Positions 55,832 to 64,000 of a stretch of DNA of 64,000 nt are shown piece by piece (within the stretch, counting starts at the first letter, position 1; every line of letters begins with the position of its first letter). The notes beneath the pieces were generated by a model. It did no database searches, was not told the origin of the DNA, and was given only the letters and a program-made list of their open reading frames with translations. Source of the DNA: Bacteroidales bacterium (GTDB lineage: Bacteria > Bacteroidota > Bacteroidia > Bacteroidales > VadinHA17); NCBI GenBank assembly GCA_009877105.1, contig WXFD01000058.1, positions 1 to 64,000 of the forward strand, read 5' to 3'. The translations under genes and the position numbers were made by a program.

Positions 55832-56851
55832 TCATTTATTTTCGGGTTCTGAAATATAATTCCTGAGACCACTGGTCATCCAGGTGCTGAAATTCCCGCT
55901 GTCATCGGAAAAGATCAGGAACGCATCGAACTCAGGATGCTTTTCCAGAAATTCAATTGTTTCATCTTTTCCCTTTACCATGCATGCTGTTGCGATCCCG
56001 TCGGCAGTGGCGCAGTCAGAAGCCAGGATTGTAGCGCTCAGAAGCTGGTTCCTTGCCGGCATACCTGTCTTGGGATCAATGGTGTGTGAATATTTTATTC
56101 CGTCCTCCACATAAAATTTCCTGTAATTACCCGATGTTGCCAGTGAACGGTCCTTCAGTCTGAGGACTGCCTGAAGGTGATTCCCCGGAACAAAATTACT
56201 GTCTTCAGGCCTGTCTATTCCTATCTTCCACAATTTGCCGTTCTTGCTTCCTTTCACTCTTATCTCACCCCCTATTTCGACAAGGTAGCTTTTTATACCC
56301 TTGCCGTCAAAAAATCCTGATACAACGTCAACGGAATACCCCTTAGCTATTGCATTGAAATCCAGTTTTATACGAGGATCGCTCTTTTCAATCTTCCCGT
56401 TTACCATCTTTACCTTCTCCATTCCAACCAGTTCCATCAGGCTGTCGCGCATCTGCGCATTGAAATGTTTATGAGCATCCGGCCCGAACCCCATTGCATT
56501 TACAAGAGGCCCTACGGTTATATCAAAATCACCTCCTGTAAGCCTGTTTATCTCTTCCGATCTGGCAAAAACACTGGCAAACCAGGCATCTGGAACAACA
56601 TCCTCATTCCTGTTGATTTTTGAAACTATCGATGAATCGCGGTAAACCGACAGGGACATATCATAGTCAAAAAGGAGTTTCTCAACTTCTGATTTAAGTT
56701 CCACGGGGTTTATTTTTCCGCTGTTTTCGAAAATCATGCGGTAGGTTGTACCCTGGACAAAACCGGTAAATGTATCATATACCTTAGTGTTGGTGCACGA
56801 TTGCAGCAGAATTGCAATGCCCAGGAAAAAGAAGGATTTTTTCAGAACCAT
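55832..56851 (-). CDS. apbE: FAD:protein FMN transferase ApbE
   Basis: ApbE covalently attaches FMN to threonine residues, including those of NqrB and NqrC. The protein of about 339 residues starts at ATG 56849-56851 (MVLKKSFFFLGI); a TTG two codons upstream is the alternative. The lipoprotein signal ends LLQSC. Key segments are FVQGTTYRMIF, GGDFDITVGPLVNAMGFG, IKLDFNAIAKGYSVD, SHTIDPKTGMPA and CATADGIATACMV. It is the last gene of the nqr operon, which supports its role. Confidence 0.93.
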   Translation of the reverse strand: MVLKKSFFFLGIAILLQSCTNTKVYDTFTGFVQGTTYRMIFENSGKINPVELKSEVEKLLFDYDMSLSVYRDSSIVSKINRNEDVVPDAWFASVFARSEEINRLTGGDFDITVGPLVNAMGFGPDAHKHFNAQMRDSLMELVGMEKVKMVNGKIEKSDPRIKLDFNAIAKGYSVDVVSGFFDGKGIKSYLVEIGGEIRVKGSKNGKLWKIGIDRPEDSNFVPGNHLQAVLRLKDRSLATSGNYRKFYVEDGIKYSHTIDPKTGMPARNQLLSATILASDCATADGIATACMVKGKDETIEFLEKHPEFDAFLIFSDDSGNFSTWMTSGLRNYISEPENK

Positions 56852-56963
56852 TTTCAATAAGAGTAATGCAGCTTTTGCTTTTAATTCAACTTAACCCGGT
56901 TTCTGCCGGATGAATATTTACATTTGAATGAATCCGGGGAGTAACTGATGCCTGAACGGGTAT

Positions 56964-58217
56964 TTATATCCCAAAATCATCAAAAGATATGTTTTCCTGC
57001 GGAACGCCCAGCGAATCGAGCATTTTTACAACAGCATCGTTCATTACGGGAGGCCCGCAGAAATAGTATTCAATATCCTCCGGTTCCTCATGCTTGCTGA
57101 GATAATTATCCAGGAGAACCTGATGAATGAATCCTGTCGGACCCTTCCAGTTATCTTCCGGAAGAGGCTCAGAAAGAGCGAGATGAAATCTGAAATTATT
57201 GAATTTCTTTTCAATTGCGATAAACTCCTCTTCATAAAAGACTTCCCTGAGCGACCGGGCTCCGTACCAGAATGAAACTTTCCTGCCCGTTCTGAGCGTA
57301 TGAAAAAGATGGAAAATATGCGATCTGAGAGGCGCCATCCCGGCACCGCCCCCGATATAAACCATTTCATTGGGCGTGTCCTTGATATGGAACTCACCAT
57401 AGGGGCCGGATATAACGATTTTATCACCCTTTTTCAGCGAAAAGATGTATGATGAGCAGATCCCGGGGGGGACATTCATGAATCTCTTCTCCAAATTGTC
57501 CCATGGAGGTGTTGCAATCCTGATATTGAGTTTAATCAGATTCTTTTCCGCCGGATAGTTCGCCATCGAATAGGCCCTGTATGTCTCACTCGTGTTCTTT
57601 ACATGAAGGTCCCACATATTGTATTTATCCCAGTCGCTTCTGAAGATCTCGTCAATATTGAAATCCCTGAAACTGGTTTCGTATTTGGGAACATCAATCT
57701 GAATATAACCTCCCGGTTCAAAATCAAGATCCTCGCCATCGGGCAGTTTTACAACCAGTTCCTTGATGAAGGTTGCCACATTCTTATTTGAAACAACTTC
57801 ACATTCCCATTTTCTGATTCCGAACACAGATTCGGGAAGCCGGATCGACATATTGTCCCTTATTTTTACCTGGCAGCCAAGACGCCAGTTGTTTTGCTGC
57901 TCTTTTCTCGTAAAAAACACTACCTCAGTCGGAAGTATTGATCCTCCACCCGAAACAACCTGGCACCGGCACATACCACATGTCCCGGCACCGCCGCATG
58001 CTGAGGGCAGATATATCCCGTTTCCTGAAAGGGTTGACAGAAGATTTCCTCCCTGTGATACCTCCAGCTCCCGGTCATTTACCTGTAATTTTACATTACC
58101 CTTAGGCAGCAGCCTGTCCCTTGCAAAAAGCAGCATCATTACGAGAAGCAGGATAATAATAAGAAAGACAACAACTGAGAACAGTAGAGTACTTAATGTG
58201 GTAACTGCAAGAATCAT
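56964..58217 (-). CDS. nqrF: Na+-NQR subunit F (NADH-binding)
   Basis: NqrF is the NADH dehydrogenase subunit, with one N-terminal membrane helix, a 2Fe-2S ferredoxin domain, and an FAD/NADH oxidoreductase domain. The start is ATG 58215-58217; a TTG two codons upstream is the alternative. Cysteine ligands are seen in ACGGAGTCGMC and the later GCQV. FAD-binding RAYSMANYP and NADH-binding GGGAGMAPLRSH are present. It follows nqrE by 14 bp and is followed by apbE after 112 bp. Confidence 0.95.
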   Translation of the reverse strand: MILAVTTLSTLLFSVVVFLIIILLLVMMLLFARDRLLPKGNVKLQVNDRELEVSQGGNLLSTLSGNGIYLPSACGGAGTCGMCRCQVVSGGGSILPTEVVFFTRKEQQNNWRLGCQVKIRDNMSIRLPESVFGIRKWECEVVSNKNVATFIKELVVKLPDGEDLDFEPGGYIQIDVPKYETSFRDFNIDEIFRSDWDKYNMWDLHVKNTSETYRAYSMANYPAEKNLIKLNIRIATPPWDNLEKRFMNVPPGICSSYIFSLKKGDKIVISGPYGEFHIKDTPNEMVYIGGGAGMAPLRSHIFHLFHTLRTGRKVSFWYGARSLREVFYEEEFIAIEKKFNNFRFHLALSEPLPEDNWKGPTGFIHQVLLDNYLSKHEEPEDIEYYFCGPPVMNDAVVKMLDSLGVPQENISFDDFGI

Positions 58218-58231
58218 AATCAAATACTTAC

Positions 58232-58849
58232 TTAGAGTTTAATACCCATAAATCCCATGAAAGCTATTGCCATCAGCCCGGTGAGAATAAACGCTATACC
58301 CAGCCCTTTAAGAGGATCTGGGACATTGCTATATTTCATCTTCTCCCTTATGGCAGCAATACCAACTATTGCAAGCAGCCATCCTATCCCTGATCCAAGG
58401 CCAAAAGAAGCAGCTTCCGCAACGTTGGCATACTCCCTTTCCTGCATGAACAGTGAACCGCCAAGAATCGCACAGTTCACCGCAATCAGCGGAAGGAAAA
58501 TACCGAGTGAATTGTACAGGGCAGGGCTGAATTTCTCAACTACCATTTCAACCAGTTGAACAATGGCTGCAATGACTGCAATAAAAACCATGAATGTCAG
58601 GAAACTGAGATCGACATCTGCAAATCCTTCTCCGAGCCAGGAAAGTGCTCCTTTTTTCAGAACATATTTTTCAATGAGATAATCAACGGGAACCGTGATG
58701 AACATAACAAAGACCACGGCCATTCCCAGCCCTATCGCGGTTTTTACATTCTTTGAAACAGCCAGATAAGAGCACATCCCAAGGAAAAAGGCAAAGATCA
58801 TATTGTCGACAAAAATCGACTTTATGAAGATATTCAGCAGGTTTTCCAT
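58232..58849 (-). CDS. nqrE: Na+-NQR subunit E
   Basis: This 205-residue membrane subunit has about six helices. Cys26 ([12 protein letters not shown]) and the later NCAILG cysteine match the residues that, with NqrD, coordinate an iron centre in the membrane. [18 protein letters not shown] is also typical. It is part of nqrA-F, 10 bp after nqrD. Confidence 0.94.
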   Translation of the reverse strand: MENLLNIFIKSIFVDNMIFAFFLGMCSYLAVSKNVKTAIGLGMAVVFVMFITVPVDYLIEKYVLKKGALSWLGEGFADVDLSFLTFMVFIAVIAAIVQLVEMVVEKFSPALYNSLGIFLPLIAVNCAILGGSLFMQEREYANVAEAASFGLGSGIGWLLAIVGIAAIREKMKYSNVPDPLKGLGIAFILTGLMAIAFMGFMGIKL

Positions 58850-58859
58850 AGCTTAGCAA

Positions 58860-59513
58860 TTAGTTTTTTTCAACCAGGCTTTTGTCCCTGCTCCGCTGAA
58901 ACCAGATGATCAGGCCGACAAAAATCAAAGCCATCGGGGGCAGAATGACCATGCCGTTGTTTTCGTAACCCGTTTTGAACAAACCGAGCTTTTCCAGTAC
59001 GGGATAACCATAAACTGTGCCTGATCCGAGCAGTTCGCGGAAAAAAGCCACCACCACCAGTATCAAACCGTAACCGGCACCATTCCCTATGCCGTCAAGG
59101 AATGAGGGCCAGGGCTTATTGGCCATGGCAAAGGCCTCAAGCCTGCCCATAATTATGCAGTTTGTTATGATCAGCCCCACAAAAACCGAGAGCTGCTTGC
59201 TCACATCAAAGACATATGCCTTTAAAAACTGGTCGACAAGAATAACCAGTGTTGCAATAACCACCAGCTGGACAATGATCCTGATGGTTTCAGGTATATA
59301 CTTCCGGAAAGCAGCTATCACAAGATTCGACATACCGGTTACTATGATGACCGATAACGACATCACAAGGGCAGGCTTAAGCTTCACTGTCACAGCCAGT
59401 GCTGAACAGATTCCAAGTACCTGTACCGTGATCGGATTGTTCTTCCCCAGCGGTTCGGTAAGGAGTTTGAGATTCCGTGGTGAAAATATCGATTCCTTTT
59501 CCATAATGTCCAT
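58860..59513 (-). CDS. nqrD: Na+-NQR subunit D
   Basis: The 217-residue membrane subunit is the homologue and partner of NqrE. Cys36 (VLGICSALAVT) and the NCIIMGRLEAFAMAN segment fit the family and would contribute the other cysteines of the membrane iron site. The start ATG is 59511-59513; an internal ATG three codons later is possible. It lies 3 bp after nqrC. Confidence 0.94.
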   Translation of the reverse strand: MDIMEKESIFSPRNLKLLTEPLGKNNPITVQVLGICSALAVTVKLKPALVMSLSVIIVTGMSNLVIAAFRKYIPETIRIIVQLVVIATLVILVDQFLKAYVFDVSKQLSVFVGLIITNCIIMGRLEAFAMANKPWPSFLDGIGNGAGYGLILVVVAFFRELLGSGTVYGYPVLEKLGLFKTGYENNGMVILPPMALIFVGLIIWFQRSRDKSLVEKN

Positions 59514-59516
59514 ATA

Positions 59517-60218
59517 TCAGTTCCTGTTTTTTAAAAGAAAGTCATTGTATTTTAGCATACAATCGTGAATCATCATTTCGAGGCCCTTGCTTGTTATTGT
59601 TCCGCCCGATATAGCATCCACGCCATGCACATCTCCTTCCCTGGCGCCTCCCTTGACGACATGGACGGAAATAAAATCCGTGTTGTCATAAAGTTTCTTT
59701 CCTCGGAACTGGCTTTCAAAAGCAGAGGTATTTATTTCTGCACCAAGGCCCGGAGTCTCCCCCTTATGATCGAAATTGACCCCGTAAATGGTATTCATAT
59801 CAGATCTTAAAGAGATATATCCGAAAATGGGCCCCCAAAGACCTTTTCCTTCGACCGGCAGTATTACAACCTGCTCCCCGTCATCAGGTACAGCCCTGAA
59901 AACCGGCAAATACTGCTCTGCAAGCGGCTTTTTCTGTTCATTTCTGAGTACTACTGAAAATGCGTCAACGCCTTCAATCATTTCTCCCCTGGAATTAATA
60001 ACAAAGCCTTCCTTTATGTATTTTCCGTAAAGGTCCGCTGTATTTTCACGGGTAGCAGCAACATTTATCGATTCAAGCATATTGCGTTTCTTTTCAATCT
60101 CGAGGTTCCTGGTCTGGGCGGGCTGAAGCAGGGTTGCAGCCAGCGACAGGAGAGCTGCCACCGCAATAACCATCACCGATGAAAAAATAAAAATATACCT
60201 GTTACTGAATTGCTTCAT
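59517..60218 (-). CDS. nqrC: Na+-NQR subunit C (FMN-binding)
   Basis: The 233-residue subunit has one N-terminal membrane helix and an FMN-binding domain. The covalent FMN site is in AISGGTITSKG, in which Thr is the likely attachment residue (family motif SGAT). It overlaps the end of nqrB by 4 bp. ApbE in the same operon would add the flavin. Confidence 0.94.
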   Translation of the reverse strand: MKQFSNRYIFIFSSVMVIAVAALLSLAATLLQPAQTRNLEIEKKRNMLESINVAATRENTADLYGKYIKEGFVINSRGEMIEGVDAFSVVLRNEQKKPLAEQYLPVFRAVPDDGEQVVILPVEGKGLWGPIFGYISLRSDMNTIYGVNFDHKGETPGLGAEINTSAFESQFRGKKLYDNTDFISVHVVKGGAREGDVHGVDAISGGTITSKGLEMMIHDCMLKYNDFLLKNRN

Positions 60219-61390
60219 TTTACAGAGGTTTTAATTTCAACTTTGACCCTTTTTAGTCGTCTGTTAATACTCGACTGAATCACAAAATAATCAATCAGCG
60301 GGGCGAATACGTTCATCAGAAGAATGGCCAGCATCACCCCTTCAGGATAGGCCGGATTAAGCACCCTGATAAGGATCGAGAGCACACCTATCAGAAAACC
60401 ATATATCCACTTGCCTTTCTCGGTTTGCGCAGCTGTTACCGGATCTGTGGCCATAAACACTGCACCGAAGGCAAATCCGCCCATTACAAATTGATAGTAG
60501 AACGGCAGATGCATGTATTCATTTGCTGAAATGGCATTGAGCAGGAGTCCCATTGCCAATCCGCCGCCGAAAACACCTGCCATAATTTTCCAGCTTCCCA
60601 CACCTGTTGCAATCAGCACCGCGGCACCAATGAGAATAGCTATGACTGATGTCTCTCCAAACGACCCCGGGATCGTCCCAACAAACATTTCCATGAAAGA
60701 AGGTAACCTGGATATTTCACCTGTGACGCAAAGCGACAATGGTGTGGCTCCGGAAAATCCATCAGCAATATTTTTCCCGGCAGTGAGCCCCGCTGTCCAT
60801 ACCGTGTCACCCGTCATCCAGCCAGGATAGCTGAAAAACACAAACGCCCTGGCCAGCAGGGCAGGATTGAAAGTATTCATTCCCGTTCCTCCAAACACTT
60901 CCTTGCCCAGGATTACTGCAAACGCCACTGCCAGTGCAAGCATCCATAGCGGCACATCAATTGGCATGATGAGCGGAATAAGCAGGCCTGTTACAAGATA
61001 TCCCTCGTTTATCTCATGTCCCCTGATCTGTGCGGCAATGAATTCAATGCCCAGGCCGACAAGGTAGCTTACAATTATAAACGGCAGGATCCTCAGGAAA
61101 CCATAACCGAAGGACTGAAAAATTCCCGATTCGATCCCAACCGACCTGAAATGCTGCAATCCCGTATTATATGAACCAAACAGCAATGCAGGCAGCAGGG
61201 CTATTATTACAATGGTCATCGTCCGCTTCAGGTCCGTATAATCACGAATATGTGATCCACTGAATGTTACCTTGTCGGGAACGAACATGAAGCTCTCCAT
61301 CCCATCAAATACCGACTGAAGTTTTGAAAATCTGCCTCCTTTTGAAAAATGAGGTTTAAGCTTATCTAGTGTCTTTCTCAATGAATTCAT
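60215..61390 (-). CDS. nqrB: Na+-NQR subunit B (FMN- and riboflavin-binding)
   Basis: The 391-residue membrane subunit contains the covalent FMN threonine in SGATPLSLC and about ten helices, including the segment DVPLWMLALAVAFAVILGKE. It is part of the Na+-translocating core. The start is ATG, 21 bp after nqrA. The overlap with nqrC suggests translational coupling. Confidence 0.95.
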   Translation of the reverse strand: MNSLRKTLDKLKPHFSKGGRFSKLQSVFDGMESFMFVPDKVTFSGSHIRDYTDLKRTMTIVIIALLPALLFGSYNTGLQHFRSVGIESGIFQSFGYGFLRILPFIIVSYLVGLGIEFIAAQIRGHEINEGYLVTGLLIPLIMPIDVPLWMLALAVAFAVILGKEVFGGTGMNTFNPALLARAFVFFSYPGWMTGDTVWTAGLTAGKNIADGFSGATPLSLCVTGEISRLPSFMEMFVGTIPGSFGETSVIAILIGAAVLIATGVGSWKIMAGVFGGGLAMGLLLNAISANEYMHLPFYYQFVMGGFAFGAVFMATDPVTAAQTEKGKWIYGFLIGVLSILIRVLNPAYPEGVMLAILLMNVFAPLIDYFVIQSSINRRLKRVKVEIKTSVK

Positions 61391-61411
61391 ATCTATCGCG
61401 GTAGCTGGTTA

Positions 61412-62764
61412 TTAGCTCATTTCCTTAATCATAAGGTCAATACCTTTTCTTACTATCGACTGTATCTCAATCTTAGAGGGGCATAAATATTCGCAAAGGG
61501 CAAGATCCTCTTCCGCAACCTCGTAAATCCCAAGATTCTCCATCATCTCAATATCCTCGGCAAGAATGGCTTTGAGCAGCTGCATGGGATAGATATCCAT
61601 GGGAAGAACCTTTTCGTACTGTCCGGTTACGACAAAAGCCCTTTCTCCGCCATGCAGATTGGTGTCGAGCCGGTATTCCTTCCTCGGGAAAAGACTCGAC
61701 AGGAAAGTCCGGGAAAAGCTGAATTTTCCGATACCGGGTGTTGCCCAACCGAAGAACTCATGATAATTCCCTTCCGGAATAACTGTAACCTGAGAATCAT
61801 AATATCCAAGATATCCGTCAGACCTGATCCTGGTCCCGGTAAGCACATTGCCGCTTATGTAACGATTATTGCCGGGCCTGACATTATCCGCCACAAATGA
61901 AGCCACCGACCCCCCGGACAGGATCCTGTAGTATTGTGGGTTAATAACCTCCGATCCTGTTAATGCCACTATCTTTTCCGGCTTGTATATCCCTTCCTCC
62001 AGCAGCCTTCCCAGTATTGAAACATCCTGCAGATTGGCAAACCACACCACTTCACCCTTGTTGACAGGATCGATGTGGTGAATATGAATACCAGGATTTC
62101 CGGAAGGATGCGGTCCTGAAAAGTAATGAATTTCAATGCCCGGGATATCAGAAAAGTAACTGCCTGCACCAGATTTTTCCTTAAGTACGAGATTGATCCT
62201 GCCATTGGCGAGCTTTGAAAGAGCATACAATCCAGTCCTGTAATGAGAAATATTTGAATTCTCGAGAATAAAATCATAATCAGGGCTCAGCGGTGATGAA
62301 TCAAATCCGGTTACAAAAACCGATTTGGGAATGTCATGCGGATTGGCCACTATATGATACGGCCTCTGTCGTATAATGGGCCACAGTCCCGATGCCAGAA
62401 GTGATTCTTTAACCCTTTCTTCCGTGATCTCCTCATGACGGGTTTTTCCAAAATCGATTGCTTCATTTCCCCGTTTCTCGATAACCACTTCCAGGATCTT
62501 TCTCCTCTCCCCCCTCTCAATAGAAACCACCCTGCCATTGACTGGTGAGGTGTAAATTATCTCGGGCCTGTGCTTATCATGAAACAGGATGGCACCGGCA
62601 AGTACCTCGCTGCCTTCCTTAACATTCAGTTTGGGCGTAAGACCGGGAAAATCAATTGGCTTTACGCCAAACAGATCAGGCTCCGCACTGCCGGCCATTT
62701 TCTTCCCGGCAACACCCTTTAACCGGATGTCAAATCCTTTTTTCAGCTTAATCGTACGTGGCAT
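61412..62764 (-). CDS. nqrA: Na+-NQR subunit A
   Basis: The 450-residue peripheral subunit is the first gene of the operon. Landmarks are the N-terminal LKKGFDIRLKG, SEVLAGAILFHDK, the RPYHIVANPHDIPKSVFVTGFD segment, and FFGWATPGIGKFSFSRTFLS. The C-terminus has the family's cysteine-containing CEYLCPSKIEIQSIVRKG. It is preceded by a leader with hairpins and a TAnnTTTG box. Confidence 0.95.
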   Translation of the reverse strand: MPRTIKLKKGFDIRLKGVAGKKMAGSAEPDLFGVKPIDFPGLTPKLNVKEGSEVLAGAILFHDKHRPEIIYTSPVNGRVVSIERGERRKILEVVIEKRGNEAIDFGKTRHEEITEERVKESLLASGLWPIIRQRPYHIVANPHDIPKSVFVTGFDSSPLSPDYDFILENSNISHYRTGLYALSKLANGRINLVLKEKSGAGSYFSDIPGIEIHYFSGPHPSGNPGIHIHHIDPVNKGEVVWFANLQDVSILGRLLEEGIYKPEKIVALTGSEVINPQYYRILSGGSVASFVADNVRPGNNRYISGNVLTGTRIRSDGYLGYYDSQVTVIPEGNYHEFFGWATPGIGKFSFSRTFLSSLFPRKEYRLDTNLHGGERAFVVTGQYEKVLPMDIYPMQLLKAILAEDIEMMENLGIYEVAEEDLALCEYLCPSKIEIQSIVRKGIDLMIKEMS

Positions 62765-62843
62765 ATCAGATCCAGATATCGTAAATTAGTGTTAATCAAT
62801 AACTTCTTTTTCAGCAATTAAGATCAAATTATAAAAAAGAAAT

Positions 62844-62878
62844 CCTGTCAGGAAGTCTTCTGTTAATAAAATAACAGA
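62844..62878 (-). promoter_or_regulatory. Hairpins in the nqr leader
   Basis: Between the -7 match and nqrA are two inverted repeats: 62844-62847/62849-62852 (4 bp arms) and 62859-62865/62872-62878 (7 bp perfect arms, 6-base loop). They could affect the nqr mRNA or bind a regulator. No T-tract follows, so they do not look like a terminator. Confidence 0.35.
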
Positions 62879-62881
62879 CAG

Positions 62882-62889
62882 CAAAGTTA
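62882..62889 (-). promoter_or_regulatory. Putative -7 element for the nqr operon
   Basis: The minus strand reads TAACTTTG, matching TAnnTTTG, about 118 bp before the nqrA ATG. Confidence 0.45.
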
Positions 62890-62943
62890 ACAAACATGAG
62901 GGATGGATAAAAGAAAGTGTGAAAAATCATAAAATTATTGCAC

Positions 62944-62951
62944 TAATTTTG
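62944..62951 (+). promoter_or_regulatory. Putative -7 element for the DUF5103 gene
   Basis: TAATTTTG matches TAnnTTTG and lies 22 bp before the ATG at 62974. Confidence 0.45.
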
Positions 62952-62973
62952 TAATAAAACTTGCACAAAAACA

Positions 62974-64000
62974 ATGAGAAAATTCAGCCTGCTTTTTTTC
63001 ATTTTTATCCTGCCCGGTCTATGCACACTGGTTTCAGCTCAGAATGAAGAAAAAATACTCGCAGGTACCATCTTCAGCAATTCGGTAAAAACGGTAAGAT
63101 TATACAGGGAAGAATGGAATCTTTCATATCCCGTAATATCCATCGGCGGGAATGAAAGGCTGGTACTCCAGTTTGACCTGCTTGGCGATATCAGCGAGAC
63201 CTTTTATTATACCTTTATACATTGTGACAAGGACTGGAACAGGTCCGGAATTTTCACAACCGATTTTATCGACGGCTTTCCGGAAAACCCCGTTGAGGAT
63301 TACCACCCATCGTTCAACACAACGATACATTACACAAATTACAGGCTCGCCTTTCCGAATGAACGTGTAAATTTAAAACTGTCAGGAAATTATATAATAA
63401 TGATATTTCCCAGTGGAGAACCTGAGAACCCGGTTCTCACGCAGCGTTTCATCGTATCGGAAAATCTTGTCGGTATAACTGTTGAAGCTCACAGGCCAGG
63501 GATGACAGCATATTATAACGAAAACCAGCAAATTGATTTTACCGTGGATTATTCCGGTATTAAAATTAATGATCCTTATCAGGATGTTTTTGCCTCCATT
63601 CTCCAGAACGGGAGATGGAACAACGCAAAGAGAAACATCAAACCTGAATTTTATGGAAACAACAAGCTGAAATACAGTGCACTTTCGGATAAGAATATTT
63701 TCGCGGGAGGAAACGAATTCAGATATTTCGATATAAGGAGCATTAGATACCAGTCGGAGTATGTCAAGAAAATTGACTTTATAACATCAAACTACCATGT
63801 TTTACTAACTCCGTCAGAAAACAGAGAATTCAAACCATATTTTTACAGCCAGGATTTCAACGGAAAGTACTATGTAGCCATACAGGAGGAAAATAATCCC
63901 GACACTGAAGCAGACTATGTATATGTTTATTTTACCCTTCCGTCAGCTTCAAAGGTTGAAGGCGGAAAAATGTATGTTTCGGGTGCACTGTCAAACTGGT
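62974..64000 (+). CDS. DUF5103-family secreted protein (partial, runs off window)
   Basis: The frame starts at ATG 62974 (MRKFSLLFFIFILPGL) and continues open to the window end, giving 342 codons so far. The signal peptide ends near VSAQ. The segments YYTFIHCDKDWNRS and GGNEFRYFDIRSIRYQS, and the all-beta character, match the DUF5103 family of unknown function in Bacteroidota. The 3' end is missing. Confidence 0.8.
   Translation, partial: MRKFSLLFFIFILPGLCTLVSAQNEEKILAGTIFSNSVKTVRLYREEWNLSYPVISIGGNERLVLQFDLLGDISETFYYTFIHCDKDWNRSGIFTTDFIDGFPENPVEDYHPSFNTTIHYTNYRLAFPNERVNLKLSGNYIIMIFPSGEPENPVLTQRFIVSENLVGITVEAHRPGMTAYYNENQQIDFTVDYSGIKINDPYQDVFASILQNGRWNNAKRNIKPEFYGNNKLKYSALSDKNIFAGGNEFRYFDIRSIRYQSEYVKKIDFITSNYHVLLTPSENREFKPYFYSQDFNGKYYVAIQEENNPDTEADYVYVYFTLPSASKVEGGKMYVSGALSNW

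Noticed and set aside
1..64000. tRNA, rRNA, insertion sequences or prophage
   Set aside because: All gaps were read and none showed a cloverleaf, transposase, integrase or phage structural gene.

Overview
The window is a 64 kb stretch of a Bacteroidota chromosome, most like Bacteroidales or a related environmental lineage. The evidence is a fused SecDF, type IX secretion (T9SS) components (a PorP/SprF-like protein and a CHU_C-type sorting domain), many lipoproteins with Bacteroidota-restricted domains (DUF4270, DUF4783, DUF4907, DUF5103), a fused E1 alpha/beta dehydrogenase, an apbE-nqrFEDCBA cluster, and a recurring upstream TAnnTTTG motif that matches the Bacteroidota sigma-ABfr -7 element. 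I see no rRNA, tRNA, CRISPR array, insertion sequence or prophage. It reads as core chromosome with a few accessory-looking islands.

Layout. 1-410: gene-free edge with several small hairpins, probably a dispersed intergenic repeat. 411-10936 (all minus): LolD-type ATPase, TatA/B with an unusual 11-residue repeat tail, SecDF, a MacA/MacB-permease/TolC-like efflux set without its own ATPase, and a GlmM-type phosphohexomutase. 11193-14774 (plus): rluB-like, era, der and a small lipoprotein. 14776-28913 (minus): a surface and T9SS block with a propeller-SpoIIE phosphatase, an unknown secreted protein, a PD40/PKD protein, a PorP/SprF protein, a 1,234-residue glycine-rich T9SS substrate and a multi-pass NtrY-like histidine kinase. 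28932-30822: rlmH, then divergent DUF4783 and nadC. 31110-41395: a lipoprotein with a degenerate zincin-like motif, valS, an aminotransferase with a LytTR regulator, an outer-membrane protein with a DUF4270 lipoprotein, and an overlapping kelch/DUF4907 pair. 41507-48121: a GH18 lipoprotein, selD-yedF, a Nudix-HEAT fusion, and an MFS sugar porter with an AGE-family epimerase. 48123-55402: a stand-alone HsdR-N nuclease-like protein, AMP nucleosidase, holA, yqgE, a P-loop protein resembling HPr kinase/PEPCK, and the fused E1. 55562-62764: a small four-cysteine membrane protein, then apbE and nqrF-E-D-C-B-A. 62974-end: a truncated DUF5103 gene.

How it fits together. The NQR pump, its FMN transferase and a candidate maturation factor form one respiratory module. 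SecDF, Tat, LolD and the T9SS pieces concern export and envelope biogenesis. SelD and YedF form a selenium/sulfur-handling pair. The strongest candidates for undescribed biology are the four-cysteine protein beside the nqr operon, the Nudix-HEAT fusion, the P-loop HPrK/PEPCK-like protein, the HCLFH lipoprotein and the TatA hendecad tail. I did not find one clearly new multi-gene defence or mobile system.
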